The notes under the pieces are model-generated. The model was not told the origin of the DNA. It saw only the letters and a list, made by a program, of their open reading frames with translations, and did not search any database. From contig NZ_JAGTPK010000015.1 in NCBI RefSeq assembly GCF_021147775.1, forward strand, positions 62,001-126,000: DNA of 64,000 nt. Direction: 5' to 3'. Shown here one piece after another: positions 53,724 to 61,663 of the stretch; position 1 is the first letter of the stretch, and every line of letters begins with the position of its first letter. Made by a program: the position numbers and the translations under genes. The stretch is from Pseudomonas californiensis (GTDB taxonomy: Bacteria; Pseudomonadota; Gammaproteobacteria; Pseudomonadales; Pseudomonadaceae).

Positions 53724-55058
53724 ATGTTGAATTCGGTGATCGTGGTAGATGACGAAGCCCCTATCCGACAGGCAGTCGAGCAATGGCTGACGCTGTCCGG
53801 CTTTACGGTGCAAGTCTTTGCGCGTGCCGAGGATTGCCTGGAGCAGTTGCCTGAACACTTCCCTGGCGTGGTGCTCACCGATGTGCGCATGCCGGGCATG
53901 AGCGGGTTGGAACTGTTGGCCCTTCTGCAAGGCCGTGACAAGGATCTGCCGGTCATCCTCCTGACCGGCCATGGCGACGTACCCATGGCGGTCGATGCAA
54001 TGCGTGAAGGTGCGTATGACTTTCTGGAAAAACCATTCAGCCCGGAAACGCTGATCAGCAACCTGAGACGGGCGCTGGAGAAGCGCCAGCTGATCCTGGA
54101 AAACCGTCGTCTGCACGAACAGGCGGACACCCGTTCCCGTCTCGACGTGACCCTGCTGGGCATGTCACCCAGCCTGCAGACTTTGCGCCGTCAGGTGCTG
54201 GAGCTGTCGCAGCTGCCGGTCAACGTGATCATTCGTGGTGAAACAGGCAGCGGAAAAGAGCTGGTCGCACGCTGCCTGCATGACTTCGGACCGCGCGCGG
54301 GCAAACCTTTCGTTGCGCTGAACTGCGCGGCGATCCCCGAGCATCTTTTCGAGGCAGAGTTGTTCGGCCACGAAAGCGGCGCGTTCACCGGGGCACAGGG
54401 CAAGCGGATCGGCCGACTGGAGTACGCCGACGGCGGGACTGTGTTTCTCGATGAAATCGAAAGCATGCCAATGGCGCAACAGGTCAAGCTGCTGCGCGTC
54501 CTGCAGGACAAGCGTCTTGAACGACTGGGCTCGAACCAGAGCATCGAGGTCGACTTGAGGATCATCGCCGCCACAAAGCCTGACCTGCTGGAAGAGGCAC
54601 GCGCCGGCCGTTTTCGCGAAGATCTGGCATACCGTCTGAACGTCGCCGAGCTGCGATTACCCCCGCTACGCGAACGGCGGGAAGACATCCCGTTGCTGTT
54701 CAGCCACTTTGCCAATGCCGCGGCGCAACGGATGGGTCGCACAGCGCCGACCGTCAGCGCGACGCGCCTGACTCAGCTGCTCAGCCACGACTGGCCGGGC
54801 AATGTGCGCGAGCTGGCGAACGCTGCCGAGCGTCAGGCATTGGGTTTGACCGAGTCTGATTCAGGCACCGAAACGGATAGCTCCGGGCAATCGCTTGCCG
54901 CCCAGCAAGAGGCCTTTGAGGCCCAGTGTCTACGGGCCTCCCTCACCCGGCACAAGGGCGATATCAAGGCCGTGCTCAGCGAACTGCAACTGCCACGCCG
55001 TACCCTCAATGAGAAAATGCAGCGCCATGGTCTGGTCCGCGAGATGTTTCTTGGTTGA
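53724..55058 (+). CDS. dctD: Sigma-54-dependent response regulator DctD
   Basis: A 444-residue NtrC-family activator. The receiver domain has D53 (LTDVRMPGMSG) and FLEKPFSPE. The AAA+ domain has Walker A GETGSGKEL, the sigma-54 contact loop ESGAFTGAQG and the Walker B-type GGTVFLDEIESMP. The C-terminal Fis-type HTH is GDIKAVLSELQLPRRTLNEK. A sigma-54 promoter 2.8 kb downstream, before the dicarboxylate permease, is the obvious local target. Confidence 0.94.
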   Translation: MLNSVIVVDDEAPIRQAVEQWLTLSGFTVQVFARAEDCLEQLPEHFPGVVLTDVRMPGMSGLELLALLQGRDKDLPVILLTGHGDVPMAVDAMREGAYDFLEKPFSPETLISNLRRALEKRQLILENRRLHEQADTRSRLDVTLLGMSPSLQTLRRQVLELSQLPVNVIIRGETGSGKELVARCLHDFGPRAGKPFVALNCAAIPEHLFEAELFGHESGAFTGAQGKRIGRLEYADGGTVFLDEIESMPMAQQVKLLRVLQDKRLERLGSNQSIEVDLRIIAATKPDLLEEARAGRFREDLAYRLNVAELRLPPLRERREDIPLLFSHFANAAAQRMGRTAPTVSATRLTQLLSHDWPGNVRELANAAERQALGLTESDSGTETDSSGQSLAAQQEAFEAQCLRASLTRHKGDIKAVLSELQLPRRTLNEKMQRHGLVREMFLG

Positions 55059-55242
55059 TTACCGGCTCGGGCCCATAGACTTCTTTCGGGCATAACCGAA
55101 CATTTGCGCGAGAGCCCTGTCTGCATACTGTTGCGGTCACCTTTGGTCGTGATAGCTGGATATCAACAGGGCACAATGACATCATGCTCAACTCTACTCT
55201 CCAGCTGATTTTGGCAGTTCGAAAAATGGGGCATTTTCTACC

Positions 55243-57663
55243 GTGAATACTCCCCTCGATCTCCAACTGGGCGGCGGCGACATGGGCCAGTTCATCCGAG
55301 AGACAGACTGGTCGACGTCTGTTCTGGGACCGAAGCAAGCCTGGCCTTTGGCACTGCTGTCGTCCATGAATTTGATGCTCAACTGCCCAGACAGCATGTA
55401 CTTGCTCTGGGGCAAGGATTTCACACTGTTCTTCAACGACGCCTATCGCGCCGTGCTACCCGTTGCCGCCTCAAAAGCACAGGGCCAGCCCATCGGTTCC
55501 GTGTGGGGTGATGCGTGGGAAGACGTTCGCTACCTGGCTGAGCGCGCGCTCGCTGGAGAGAGCTGTCGCTCTGACAATATTCAACGCATCGTTGATCGTA
55601 ACGGCAAGCCCGAGCAGACTTGGTGGTCGCTGTCCTACTCACCACTATTCGGCGATACCAGCCTGATCGAAGGCGTGTTCTGCCGGGTCAATGAAACCAC
55701 CGCGCAGGTCCTGGCCGAGGCACGACATAACGAAACCGAGGCGTTCACCGACCGCGTCCTGTCGAGCATCAATGACTGCATCAAAGTGCTCGATCTGGAC
55801 TCGCGGCTGACGTTCATGAGTGACGGCGGCCAACGCATCATGGAAGTCAGTGACTTCAATGCCATTCGCGGCTGTCCGTGGCCGGACTTCTGGCAGAACC
55901 AGGGCAATCTGGACGCCAGGGCGGCTGTCGAAGCGGCTCGCATGGGCAGGAATGCCAGTTTCATGGGTTCGGCACAGACCATGGCGGGCAATCTGAAATG
56001 GTGGCATGTGCAAGTCAGCCCCATTTTTGGCCACGACGGAAAACCGGAAAAAATCCTCTGCGTTTCTCGTGACATGACCCAGCTCAGAGACGCAGAAGAA
56101 GCCCTTCGCACCCTTAATGAAACCCTCGAACAGCGCGTAGTAGAACGGACTCAGGACCGCGACCGCATATGGCGGCTTTCGACCGACCTGATGCTGGTGG
56201 CAAAATTTGACGGCACAATATCAGCCGTTAACCCGGCCTGGACTCAGGCACTGGGCTGGTCAGAAGACCAATTGCTGGAAAGCCAGTTTCTGCAACTGGT
56301 GCACCCTGAGGATGTGCAAAGCACCTTAGGGGCGATGAGCGGCCTGGAAAATGGCAAGAACATTCCTCATTTCAAGAACCGTTACCGCCATATCGATGGC
56401 TCGTACAGGACTATTTCCTGGACAGCGGTACCGGACAAGCAATTCATCCACGCGGTGGGACGTGACATTCAGGCAGAAGAAGAAGCCAATGAAGCGCTGA
56501 GGCTGTCGCAGGAGGCCCTGCATCAAGCCCAGAAACTGGAAGCTATCGGCCAATTGACCGGCGGCGTGGCGCATGACTTCAATAATTTGCTGACAGTTAT
56601 TCGCTCTTGCAGCGACCTCCTCAAGCCAGCAGACCTGGACGAAGCGCGGCGCATCAAATACGTCGAAGCTATCTCGAGCACGGTGGACCGCGCTGCCCGC
56701 CTGACTGGACAGCTGCTGGCGTTTGCACGCAGACAGGCCTTGCAGCCTGAAGTATTTGATGTGGGCGAAAGCGTGGCGCGCATTGGCGAGATGATGGACA
56801 CCCTCACCGGCTCGCGTGTTCAGGTCCACATAGAGGTACCCGATGAGCCCTGCTATATATTCGCTGATGGCAGCCAGTTCGACACCGCGCTGGTCAATAT
56901 GGTGGTCAATGCCCGCGACGCGATGGCGGGCAGCGGCCTTCTGACCATCAAGGTTGAACGCTCGGGGAGACCATGCACCGAGCTCGCGCCTGCACTCACC
57001 GAGGGCGAATATGTCACGGTGTCGCTGACCGACACCGGCTCTGGCATCGCCAAAGACAAACTCAGCGCGATCTTCGAACCGTTTTACACCACCAAAAGTG
57101 TGGGGCAAGGCACTGGCCTAGGCCTGTCGCAGGTGTTCGGATTCGCCAAGCAGTCGGGCGGCGAAGTGTTCGTCGAGAGCGAACTGGGCAGTGGCAGCCG
57201 TTTTACACTGTGCCTGCCCAGCGCGCATGAACATGACGTCATCCCTGAAAACAAAACCCGCACCCTGGTTGAGCAGGCAGGGTTGTGCGTATTGATGGTC
57301 GAAGACAACCAGGACATTGGTACCTATACCCGCCCCATGCTTGAACAACTGGGTTTCCAGGTGTGCTGGGTCACGAGCGGCAGTGAAGCGCTGCAAGAGC
57401 TTTCCGGCAATCCTGAGCGCTTTCACGTGGTGTTTTCCGACATCGCCATGCCAGGCATGAGCGGTATCGAGTTATGTGCCGAGATCGAATCGCGCCACCC
57501 CTGGATGCCAGTAGTGCTGACCACGGGCTACAGCGACGAATTCGCCCACTTCGCGCAAGACGATACGTATCGCTTCGATCTGCTGCAAAAGCCCTACTCG
57601 ATGGAAGACCTGACAGCCATTCTGCACAAGGCGGTATGCCGCAACACGGTGCAGAACGCCTGA
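55243..57663 (+). CDS. PAS-domain hybrid histidine kinase
   Basis: An 806-residue cytoplasmic hybrid kinase starting at GTG. Layout: an N-terminal PAS-like sensor (SVLGPKQAWPLALLSSMN, about 25-150), a second PAS (about 165-280), a short coiled coil (EALRTLNETLEQRVVERTQD), a third PAS (about 308-415), HisKA with GGVAHDFNNLLTVI, HATPase_c with VNARDAMAGSG and DTGSGIA and GTGLGLSQVFG, and a C-terminal receiver with FSDIAMPGMSG. No membrane segments are visible, so it senses an internal signal. It lies between dctD and the permease; a link to them is unproven. Confidence 0.88.
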   Translation: MNTPLDLQLGGGDMGQFIRETDWSTSVLGPKQAWPLALLSSMNLMLNCPDSMYLLWGKDFTLFFNDAYRAVLPVAASKAQGQPIGSVWGDAWEDVRYLAERALAGESCRSDNIQRIVDRNGKPEQTWWSLSYSPLFGDTSLIEGVFCRVNETTAQVLAEARHNETEAFTDRVLSSINDCIKVLDLDSRLTFMSDGGQRIMEVSDFNAIRGCPWPDFWQNQGNLDARAAVEAARMGRNASFMGSAQTMAGNLKWWHVQVSPIFGHDGKPEKILCVSRDMTQLRDAEEALRTLNETLEQRVVERTQDRDRIWRLSTDLMLVAKFDGTISAVNPAWTQALGWSEDQLLESQFLQLVHPEDVQSTLGAMSGLENGKNIPHFKNRYRHIDGSYRTISWTAVPDKQFIHAVGRDIQAEEEANEALRLSQEALHQAQKLEAIGQLTGGVAHDFNNLLTVIRSCSDLLKPADLDEARRIKYVEAISSTVDRAARLTGQLLAFARRQALQPEVFDVGESVARIGEMMDTLTGSRVQVHIEVPDEPCYIFADGSQFDTALVNMVVNARDAMAGSGLLTIKVERSGRPCTELAPALTEGEYVTVSLTDTGSGIAKDKLSAIFEPFYTTKSVGQGTGLGLSQVFGFAKQSGGEVFVESELGSGSRFTLCLPSAHEHDVIPENKTRTLVEQAGLCVLMVEDNQDIGTYTRPMLEQLGFQVCWVTSGSEALQELSGNPERFHVVFSDIAMPGMSGIELCAEIESRHPWMPVVLTTGYSDEFAHFAQDDTYRFDLLQKPYSMEDLTAILHKAVCRNTVQNA

Positions 57664-57737
57664 GAACGCCGCTTGCCTGTTGAAGAGGCTCACCCGTCGA
57701 GAGGTGTTTCAGCCTTCTGCGCCCTGCCATCGGCAAT

Positions 57738-57781
57738 AATCCGCTCATTCAAAAGCCTTCGATGAGCGGATTGTCGCTCAT
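57738..57781 (+). promoter_or_regulatory. Three alternating half-sites, candidate DctD upstream activating sequence
   Basis: CGCTCAT (57742-57748), ATGAGCG (57762-57768) and CGCTCAT (57775-57781) form two overlapping inverted repeats; the first extends to 11 perfect bp per arm (57738-57748 and 57762-57772). The cluster is centred about 65 nt upstream of the sigma-54 promoter, a usual distance for an NtrC-type enhancer. Confidence 0.6.
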
Positions 57782-57820
57782 AAAAATTGATTAACCCCTC
57801 TAGATCAAGCCTCTCTGGTG

Positions 57821-57836
57821 TGGCACAGCTCCTGCT
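57821..57836 (+). promoter_or_regulatory. Sigma-54 (RpoN) promoter of the dicarboxylate permease
   Basis: TGGCACAGCTCCTGCT has the -24 GG and -12 GC dinucleotides separated by exactly 10 nt; the consensus is TGGCAC-N5-TTGCW and only one core base differs. It lies 59 nt before the permease ATG, just downstream of the candidate DctD sites. Confidence 0.8.
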
Positions 57837-57894
57837 ATGTAAGGAGCCAGGGCCTCGATGCCTCCTTCTAAAAATAATGAAAGAAAGGAACACC

Positions 57895-59220
57895 ATGGAA
57901 ATTTCCAATCCCCTTGCGAAAGGTTCGGCGGGCGCACCTGCCGCCGAGAAAACCACTTCCAGCCGTCTAAAGTCCATTTTCAGTGGCTCGGTCGGCAACA
58001 TGGTCGAGTGGTATGACTGGTACGTCTACGCTGCATTCTCCCTGTACTTCGCAAAAGCCTTTTTCCCCAAAGGCGACACCACCGCCCAATTGCTCAACAC
58101 CGCTGCCATTTTCGCCGTCGGCTTCCTGATGCGTCCGATCGGTGGTTGGCTGATGGGGCTTTACGCTGACTATAAAGGCCGCAAGGCTGCGCTGATGGCC
58201 TCGGTACTGTTGATGTGCTTCGGCTCGCTGATCATTGCACTGACGCCTGGCTATGAAAGCATCGGCGTCGGCGCGCCGATTCTGCTGGTCTTTGCCCGCC
58301 TTTTGCAGGGCTTGTCGGTAGGTGGCGAATACGGTACCTCGGCGACCTACTTGAGTGAAATGGCAACCAAGGAGCGTCGCGGCTTCTTCTCGAGTTTTCA
58401 GTACGTAACACTGATCTCCGGCCAGCTCATCGCACTGGGCGTACTGATCGTGCTGCAGCAGACTCTCACCACTGAGCAGCTGTATGCCTGGGGCTGGCGT
58501 ATCCCATTTGTGATCGGTGCGCTGTGCGCAGTGGTTGCACTGTTCCTGCGTCGCGGGATGGAAGAAACCGAATCGTTTACTCGCAAGAAAAAAGAAAAGG
58601 CCAAGGAAAGCCTGATGCGCACGTTGATGCGTCATCCAAAGGAACTGATGACCGTGGTCGGCCTGACCATGGGCGGCACGCTGGCGTTCTACACCTACAC
58701 CACCTACATGCAGAAGTATCTGGTGAACACCGTAGGCATGAGCATTACTGATTCGACGAGCATTTCGGCAGCGACCCTGTTTCTGTTCATGATGCTGCAA
58801 CCGGTAATTGGCGCCCTCTCCGACAAGATCGGACGGCGTCCCATTCTGATCGCGTTCGGCGTTCTGGGCACGCTTTGCACGGTGCCAATCCTTACGACTC
58901 TGCACACCATCCAGACCTGGTGGGGTGCGTTCTTCCTGATCATGGCGGCGCTGATCATCGTCAGCGGTTACACATCGATCAACGCCGTGGTGAAGGCCGA
59001 GTTGTTTCCGACTGAAATCCGCGCACTGGGCGTAGGCCTGCCGTACGCGCTGACCGTATCGATCTTCGGCGGCACGGCTGAATACATCGCGTTGTGGTTC
59101 AAGAGTATTGGCATGGAGACCGGCTACTACTGGTACGTCACTGCCTGTATCGCCTGCTCGCTACTGGTGTACGTATTCATGAAAGACACTCGAACCCATT
59201 CGCGAATCGAAACCGACTGA
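57895..59220 (+). CDS. MFS dicarboxylate/2-oxoglutarate permease (KgtP-like)
   Basis: A 441-residue transporter of the metabolite:H+ symporter family with twelve membrane segments. Typical motifs are GNMVEWYDWYVYAAFSLYFA, RPIGGWLMGLYADYKGRKAA and LLQGLSVGGEYGTSATYLSE. The closest functional groups are 2-oxoglutarate (KgtP) and related carboxylate permeases. The ATG at 57895 with AAAGGAA upstream is chosen. The RpoN promoter and adjacent dctBD indicate induction by its own substrate through DctBD. Confidence 0.88.
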   Translation: MEISNPLAKGSAGAPAAEKTTSSRLKSIFSGSVGNMVEWYDWYVYAAFSLYFAKAFFPKGDTTAQLLNTAAIFAVGFLMRPIGGWLMGLYADYKGRKAALMASVLLMCFGSLIIALTPGYESIGVGAPILLVFARLLQGLSVGGEYGTSATYLSEMATKERRGFFSSFQYVTLISGQLIALGVLIVLQQTLTTEQLYAWGWRIPFVIGALCAVVALFLRRGMEETESFTRKKKEKAKESLMRTLMRHPKELMTVVGLTMGGTLAFYTYTTYMQKYLVNTVGMSITDSTSISAATLFLFMMLQPVIGALSDKIGRRPILIAFGVLGTLCTVPILTTLHTIQTWWGAFFLIMAALIIVSGYTSINAVVKAELFPTEIRALGVGLPYALTVSIFGGTAEYIALWFKSIGMETGYYWYVTACIACSLLVYVFMKDTRTHSRIETD

Positions 59221-59239
59221 TCCTGCGCTTCACAAGGTC

Positions 59240-59273
59240 AAAAAGGCAGCCAGCGGTCAGGGCTGCCTTTTTT
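59240..59273 (+). terminator. Terminator after the dicarboxylate permease
   Basis: A 12-bp stem (59240-59251 with 59261-59272) with a 9-nt loop; the 3' arm ends in a T-run. It starts 20 nt after the stop codon and is A-rich on the other side, so it may work in both directions. Confidence 0.9.
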
Positions 59274-59399
59274 CATACCTATCATTCGAGCATGCCAGCA
59301 ATGCTGTTCGCCTCGCGCGGCAGTGATAACGACGCTGATGAGGAATCATCCTCACGTGTAACCGAGCGTTTCAAACTGGTGCGGTTTCTTTCCCGTTTT

Positions 59400-59428
59400 T
59401 TGACATAAGCCTATGAATCAACTTTGTA
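59400..59428 (+). promoter_or_regulatory. Candidate promoter for the repeat protein
   Basis: A perfect -35 TTGACA (59400-59405) is followed after 17 nt by TTTGTA (59423-59428). It would give a 5' untranslated region of about 210 nt, with no other feature I can support in the 59274-59644 gap except a short inverted repeat TGAGGA-N4-TCCTCA (59339-59354). Confidence 0.4.
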
Positions 59429-59644
59429 TTTATTTTGTCAAGAGGCTTTGTTACGGGAAATTTCACGATTTGCACCGACATGACGCGTTTACCTCCAAAA
59501 GGCCCGAAAACAGAGCGCTGTGGCTTACTATCATTTTCAGCGATGGTCGCTAGCAATCCTATTAACTTCTTAATAATTACCCAGCGCGTAGCATTGCCTC
59601 CATACCGGGATGACATCTCACCCCAACAAATTGGAGACACTCTC

Positions 59645-60157
59645 ATGAAAACCACCAAATTGATCTTCGGCCTCACATTCTCTGTTCTAGCTTCCAGCGC
59701 GTTTGCACTGCCAGCCGTCACTACCGCTCAGGACCTGTCCCACGCAACCATCGTTGCAGAAGGCGGCACCAAGCACACCAACGTTGGTTCGATCCGCGTA
59801 GCTGCTGATGGCGCTGACCGCGTAGGTCCAAACCGTCAGGCTGCCGGTGGTGCTGATCACGTCGGTGCAAACCGCCTGGCCGCTGATGGCGCTGACCGCG
59901 TAGGTCCAAACCGTCAGGCTGCAGACGGCGCTGACCACGTCGGTGCAAACCGGCTGGCTGCTGATGGTGCGGATCGCGTAGGTCCAAACCGTCAGGCTGC
60001 AGACGGTGCTGACCACGTCGGTGCAAACCGTCTGGCTGCTGATGGTGCGGATCGCGTAGGCGCAAATCGTCAAGCTGCCGATGGTGCTGACCACGTCGGT
60101 GCAAACCGTCTGGCTGCTGATGGTGCGGATCACGTAGGCGCAAATCGTCTGGGCTGA
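59645..60157 (+). CDS. Secreted protein of nine 13-residue tandem repeats
   Basis: A 170-residue protein. A signal peptide (residues 1-21, ending AFA) is followed by a short linker (22-52) and nine 13-residue repeats (53-169) of consensus AADGADxVGxNRx. Two versions alternate: one with R-V-G-P-N-R-Q and one with H-V-G-A-N-R-L. No Cys is present. The residue pattern suggests a regular solenoid or a calcium-like acidic loop array, but I do not recognise the family. GGAGA precedes the ATG. The function is unknown; it is probably periplasmic or secreted. Confidence 0.85.
   Translation: MKTTKLIFGLTFSVLASSAFALPAVTTAQDLSHATIVAEGGTKHTNVGSIRVAADGADRVGPNRQAAGGADHVGANRLAADGADRVGPNRQAADGADHVGANRLAADGADRVGPNRQAADGADHVGANRLAADGADRVGANRQAADGADHVGANRLAADGADHVGANRLG
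59801..60151 (+). repeat. Nine 39-bp tandem repeats (78-bp superperiod)
   Basis: Nine 39-bp units code for the 13-residue repeats. Units alternate in type for the first eight, making a 78-bp higher-order period; the last two are of the same type. DNA identity between like units is very high, which suggests recent duplication or gene conversion and expected copy-number variation between strains. Confidence 0.9.
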
Positions 60158-60177
60158 TTGTCAGACCGTATGACCCC

Positions 60178-60199
60178 AAGCCCGGCGTATGCCGGGCTT
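60178..60199 (+). terminator. Hairpin after the repeat protein gene
   Basis: A perfect 9-bp stem (60178-60186 with 60191-60199) with a 4-nt loop lies 20 nt after the stop codon. The T-tract is poor, so termination is likely but not certain. Confidence 0.6.
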
Positions 60200-60297
60200 G
60201 TCAGTTTCGGGGTGAAACACATGACACGCTGGCATCAGTTGGCGATGCAAAGCACTATGTGCCTATCTACTGTCATTGAGTTCATCAGGAATCGAGC

Positions 60298-60921
60298 ATG
60301 TCAGACGCAATTCACTCCTACGAACCTTCCAAAGGTCACGGCCTGCCGCATGACCCGTTCAACGCGATTGTAGGCCCGCGCCCTATTGGCTGGATTTCAT
60401 CTCAGGACGCCAACGGCAAGCTGAATCTGGCGCCTTACAGCTTTTTCAACGCATTCAATTATATTCCGCCGATCATTGGCTTTTGCAGCGTCGGTCGTAA
60501 AGACAGCCTTAATAACATCGAGCAGACCGGGGAGTTCGTCTGGAACCTGGCCACACGCTCACTCGCCGAGGCAATGAACCAGAGCTGTGCGCCAGTGGCA
60601 CCGGACGTCAGCGAGTTCGAGCTGGCAAACCTGACGCCACTGGCCTCTGACATCGTCGCGGTGCCCAGGGTGCTGGAAACCCCGGTCTCGTTCGAATGCA
60701 AGGTGACGCAAATCATCCAGTTGCAACGCGCAGACAAGGAGCTGGTCCCAAGCTGGTTGATTCTGGGAGAAGTCGTCGCCGTGCACATCGCTAAATGGTT
60801 ACTCAAGGATGGCGTCTACGACACTGCGGCCGCTGAGCCGATTCTGCGCGGCGGCGGCCCGGCAGACTACTTCCAGCTGGGCCCGGAAGCCTTGTTCAAA
60901 ATGCACAGGCCCACATCCTGA
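60298..60921 (+). CDS. Flavin reductase-like flavoprotein
   Basis: A 207-residue protein with a flavin reductase-like (FMN-binding split-barrel) domain. Conserved elements are FNAIVGPRPIGWISSQDANG, NLAPYSFFNAFNYIPPIIGF and DSLNNIEQTGEFVWNLAT. These proteins reduce or bind FMN; the partner enzyme is not evident nearby. Its stop codon abuts the stop of the convergent small gene with no gap. Confidence 0.88.
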   Translation: MSDAIHSYEPSKGHGLPHDPFNAIVGPRPIGWISSQDANGKLNLAPYSFFNAFNYIPPIIGFCSVGRKDSLNNIEQTGEFVWNLATRSLAEAMNQSCAPVAPDVSEFELANLTPLASDIVAVPRVLETPVSFECKVTQIIQLQRADKELVPSWLILGEVVAVHIAKWLLKDGVYDTAAAEPILRGGGPADYFQLGPEALFKMHRPTS

Positions 60922-61158
60922 TCAAGCAGCGCCCCACACCAGCTCGCCTTCGGCGTCGACACTGGCCAGCCGCTCCAGCTCTTGAGTAGCAGCCAGGTCG
61001 GCTTCGTGGGCGGTCTTGAATGTTTCACCGGGCAGTACCGGATGAAACCGCGGCGCACCGCCAGCCCGAGCTTTAACGGCAACGGCCGCGCGGTAGCCCT
61101 GCTCACCCGGTATCACGGCCGAAACCGCCTCGAACTCGTCGTACTCTTTGCGCGCCAT
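60922..61158 (-). CDS. Small conserved-looking hypothetical protein
   Basis: A 78-residue, charged, soluble protein (MARKEYDEFEAVSAVIPGEQ at the start, ending GELVWGAA). No Cys and no membrane segment. I do not recognise a family. Codon usage resembles neighbours and it ends precisely next to the flavin reductase stop, which supports it being real. Confidence 0.6.
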   Translation of the reverse strand: MARKEYDEFEAVSAVIPGEQGYRAAVAVKARAGGAPRFHPVLPGETFKTAHEADLAATQELERLASVDAEGELVWGAA

Positions 61159-61363
61159 CAGTATTGAACCCTGCCAATAAAATCAAAAAAGGATCTTAGC
61201 CTGTCCGGCTGATGGTGTGTTGCCGACCGGCATGACGCTCTGGCGCGCCAGGTTACGACAGTAGATCACTGATGACCGCGCTTGCCTCACACGCACCCAT
61301 TCCTTGTCCTACACTTCAATCAGTCCTTTCAAACTGCTCTGTAGCTGAAGTAAGGAGTGCGTC

Positions 61364-61534
61364 ATGAAAGTAAAAACAAAAAAATGCGCGGCTGTTATCG
61401 GTTTTCTCGCTGTACTGGGTCTCTATGCCACCGGCGCCTACCGCAATGAACTGACACGACAGGCGCCCACCGTGGCCAGTTGCTCGTTCGGCCACTGTGT
61501 ACCCACCGATGCAACGTTCAGCGCATTGCGATGA
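61364..61534 (+). CDS. Small exported or membrane-anchored protein
   Basis: A 56-residue ORF with a strong ribosome-binding site (TAAGGAG, 7 nt before the ATG). The N-terminus is Lys-rich (MKVKTKKCAAV) followed by a hydrophobic segment (about residues 9-25) and a short polar tail with two Cys (SCSFGHC). This looks like an uncleaved membrane anchor or signal peptide. I do not recognise it. Confidence 0.55.
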   Translation: MKVKTKKCAAVIGFLAVLGLYATGAYRNELTRQAPTVASCSFGHCVPTDATFSALR

Positions 61535-61575
61535 TCATCGACCTGCGGGCATGATCACAGCAATCGAATAAAGGC

Positions 61576-61604
61576 AGCTATCGATTAGCAAGCTATCGGA
61601 TTAG
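61576..61604. repeat. 15-bp-phased direct repeat before the exporter gene
   Basis: AGCTATCGATTAG (61576-61588) and AGCTATCGGATTAG (61591-61604) differ by one inserted base. A GC-rich hairpin (61620-61639) without T-tract follows. Both lie just upstream of the MFS exporter, so an operator is possible. Confidence 0.35.
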
Positions 61605-61663
61605 ACTGGCCACACTCTTCCCGCCACGCTTCGGGCGGGTCAACACGGCCATCAGGTTTTGCC

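Noticed and set aside
53660..54742. Antisense frames opposite dctB/dctD (53660-54163, 54191-54742)
   Set aside because: Shadows of DctD domains on the other strand.
59687..60179. Two repeat-rich antisense frames (about 150 codons each) across the 13-residue repeat gene
   Set aside because: The 39-bp period keeps all frames open together; only the plus-strand product has a signal peptide and ribosome-binding site.
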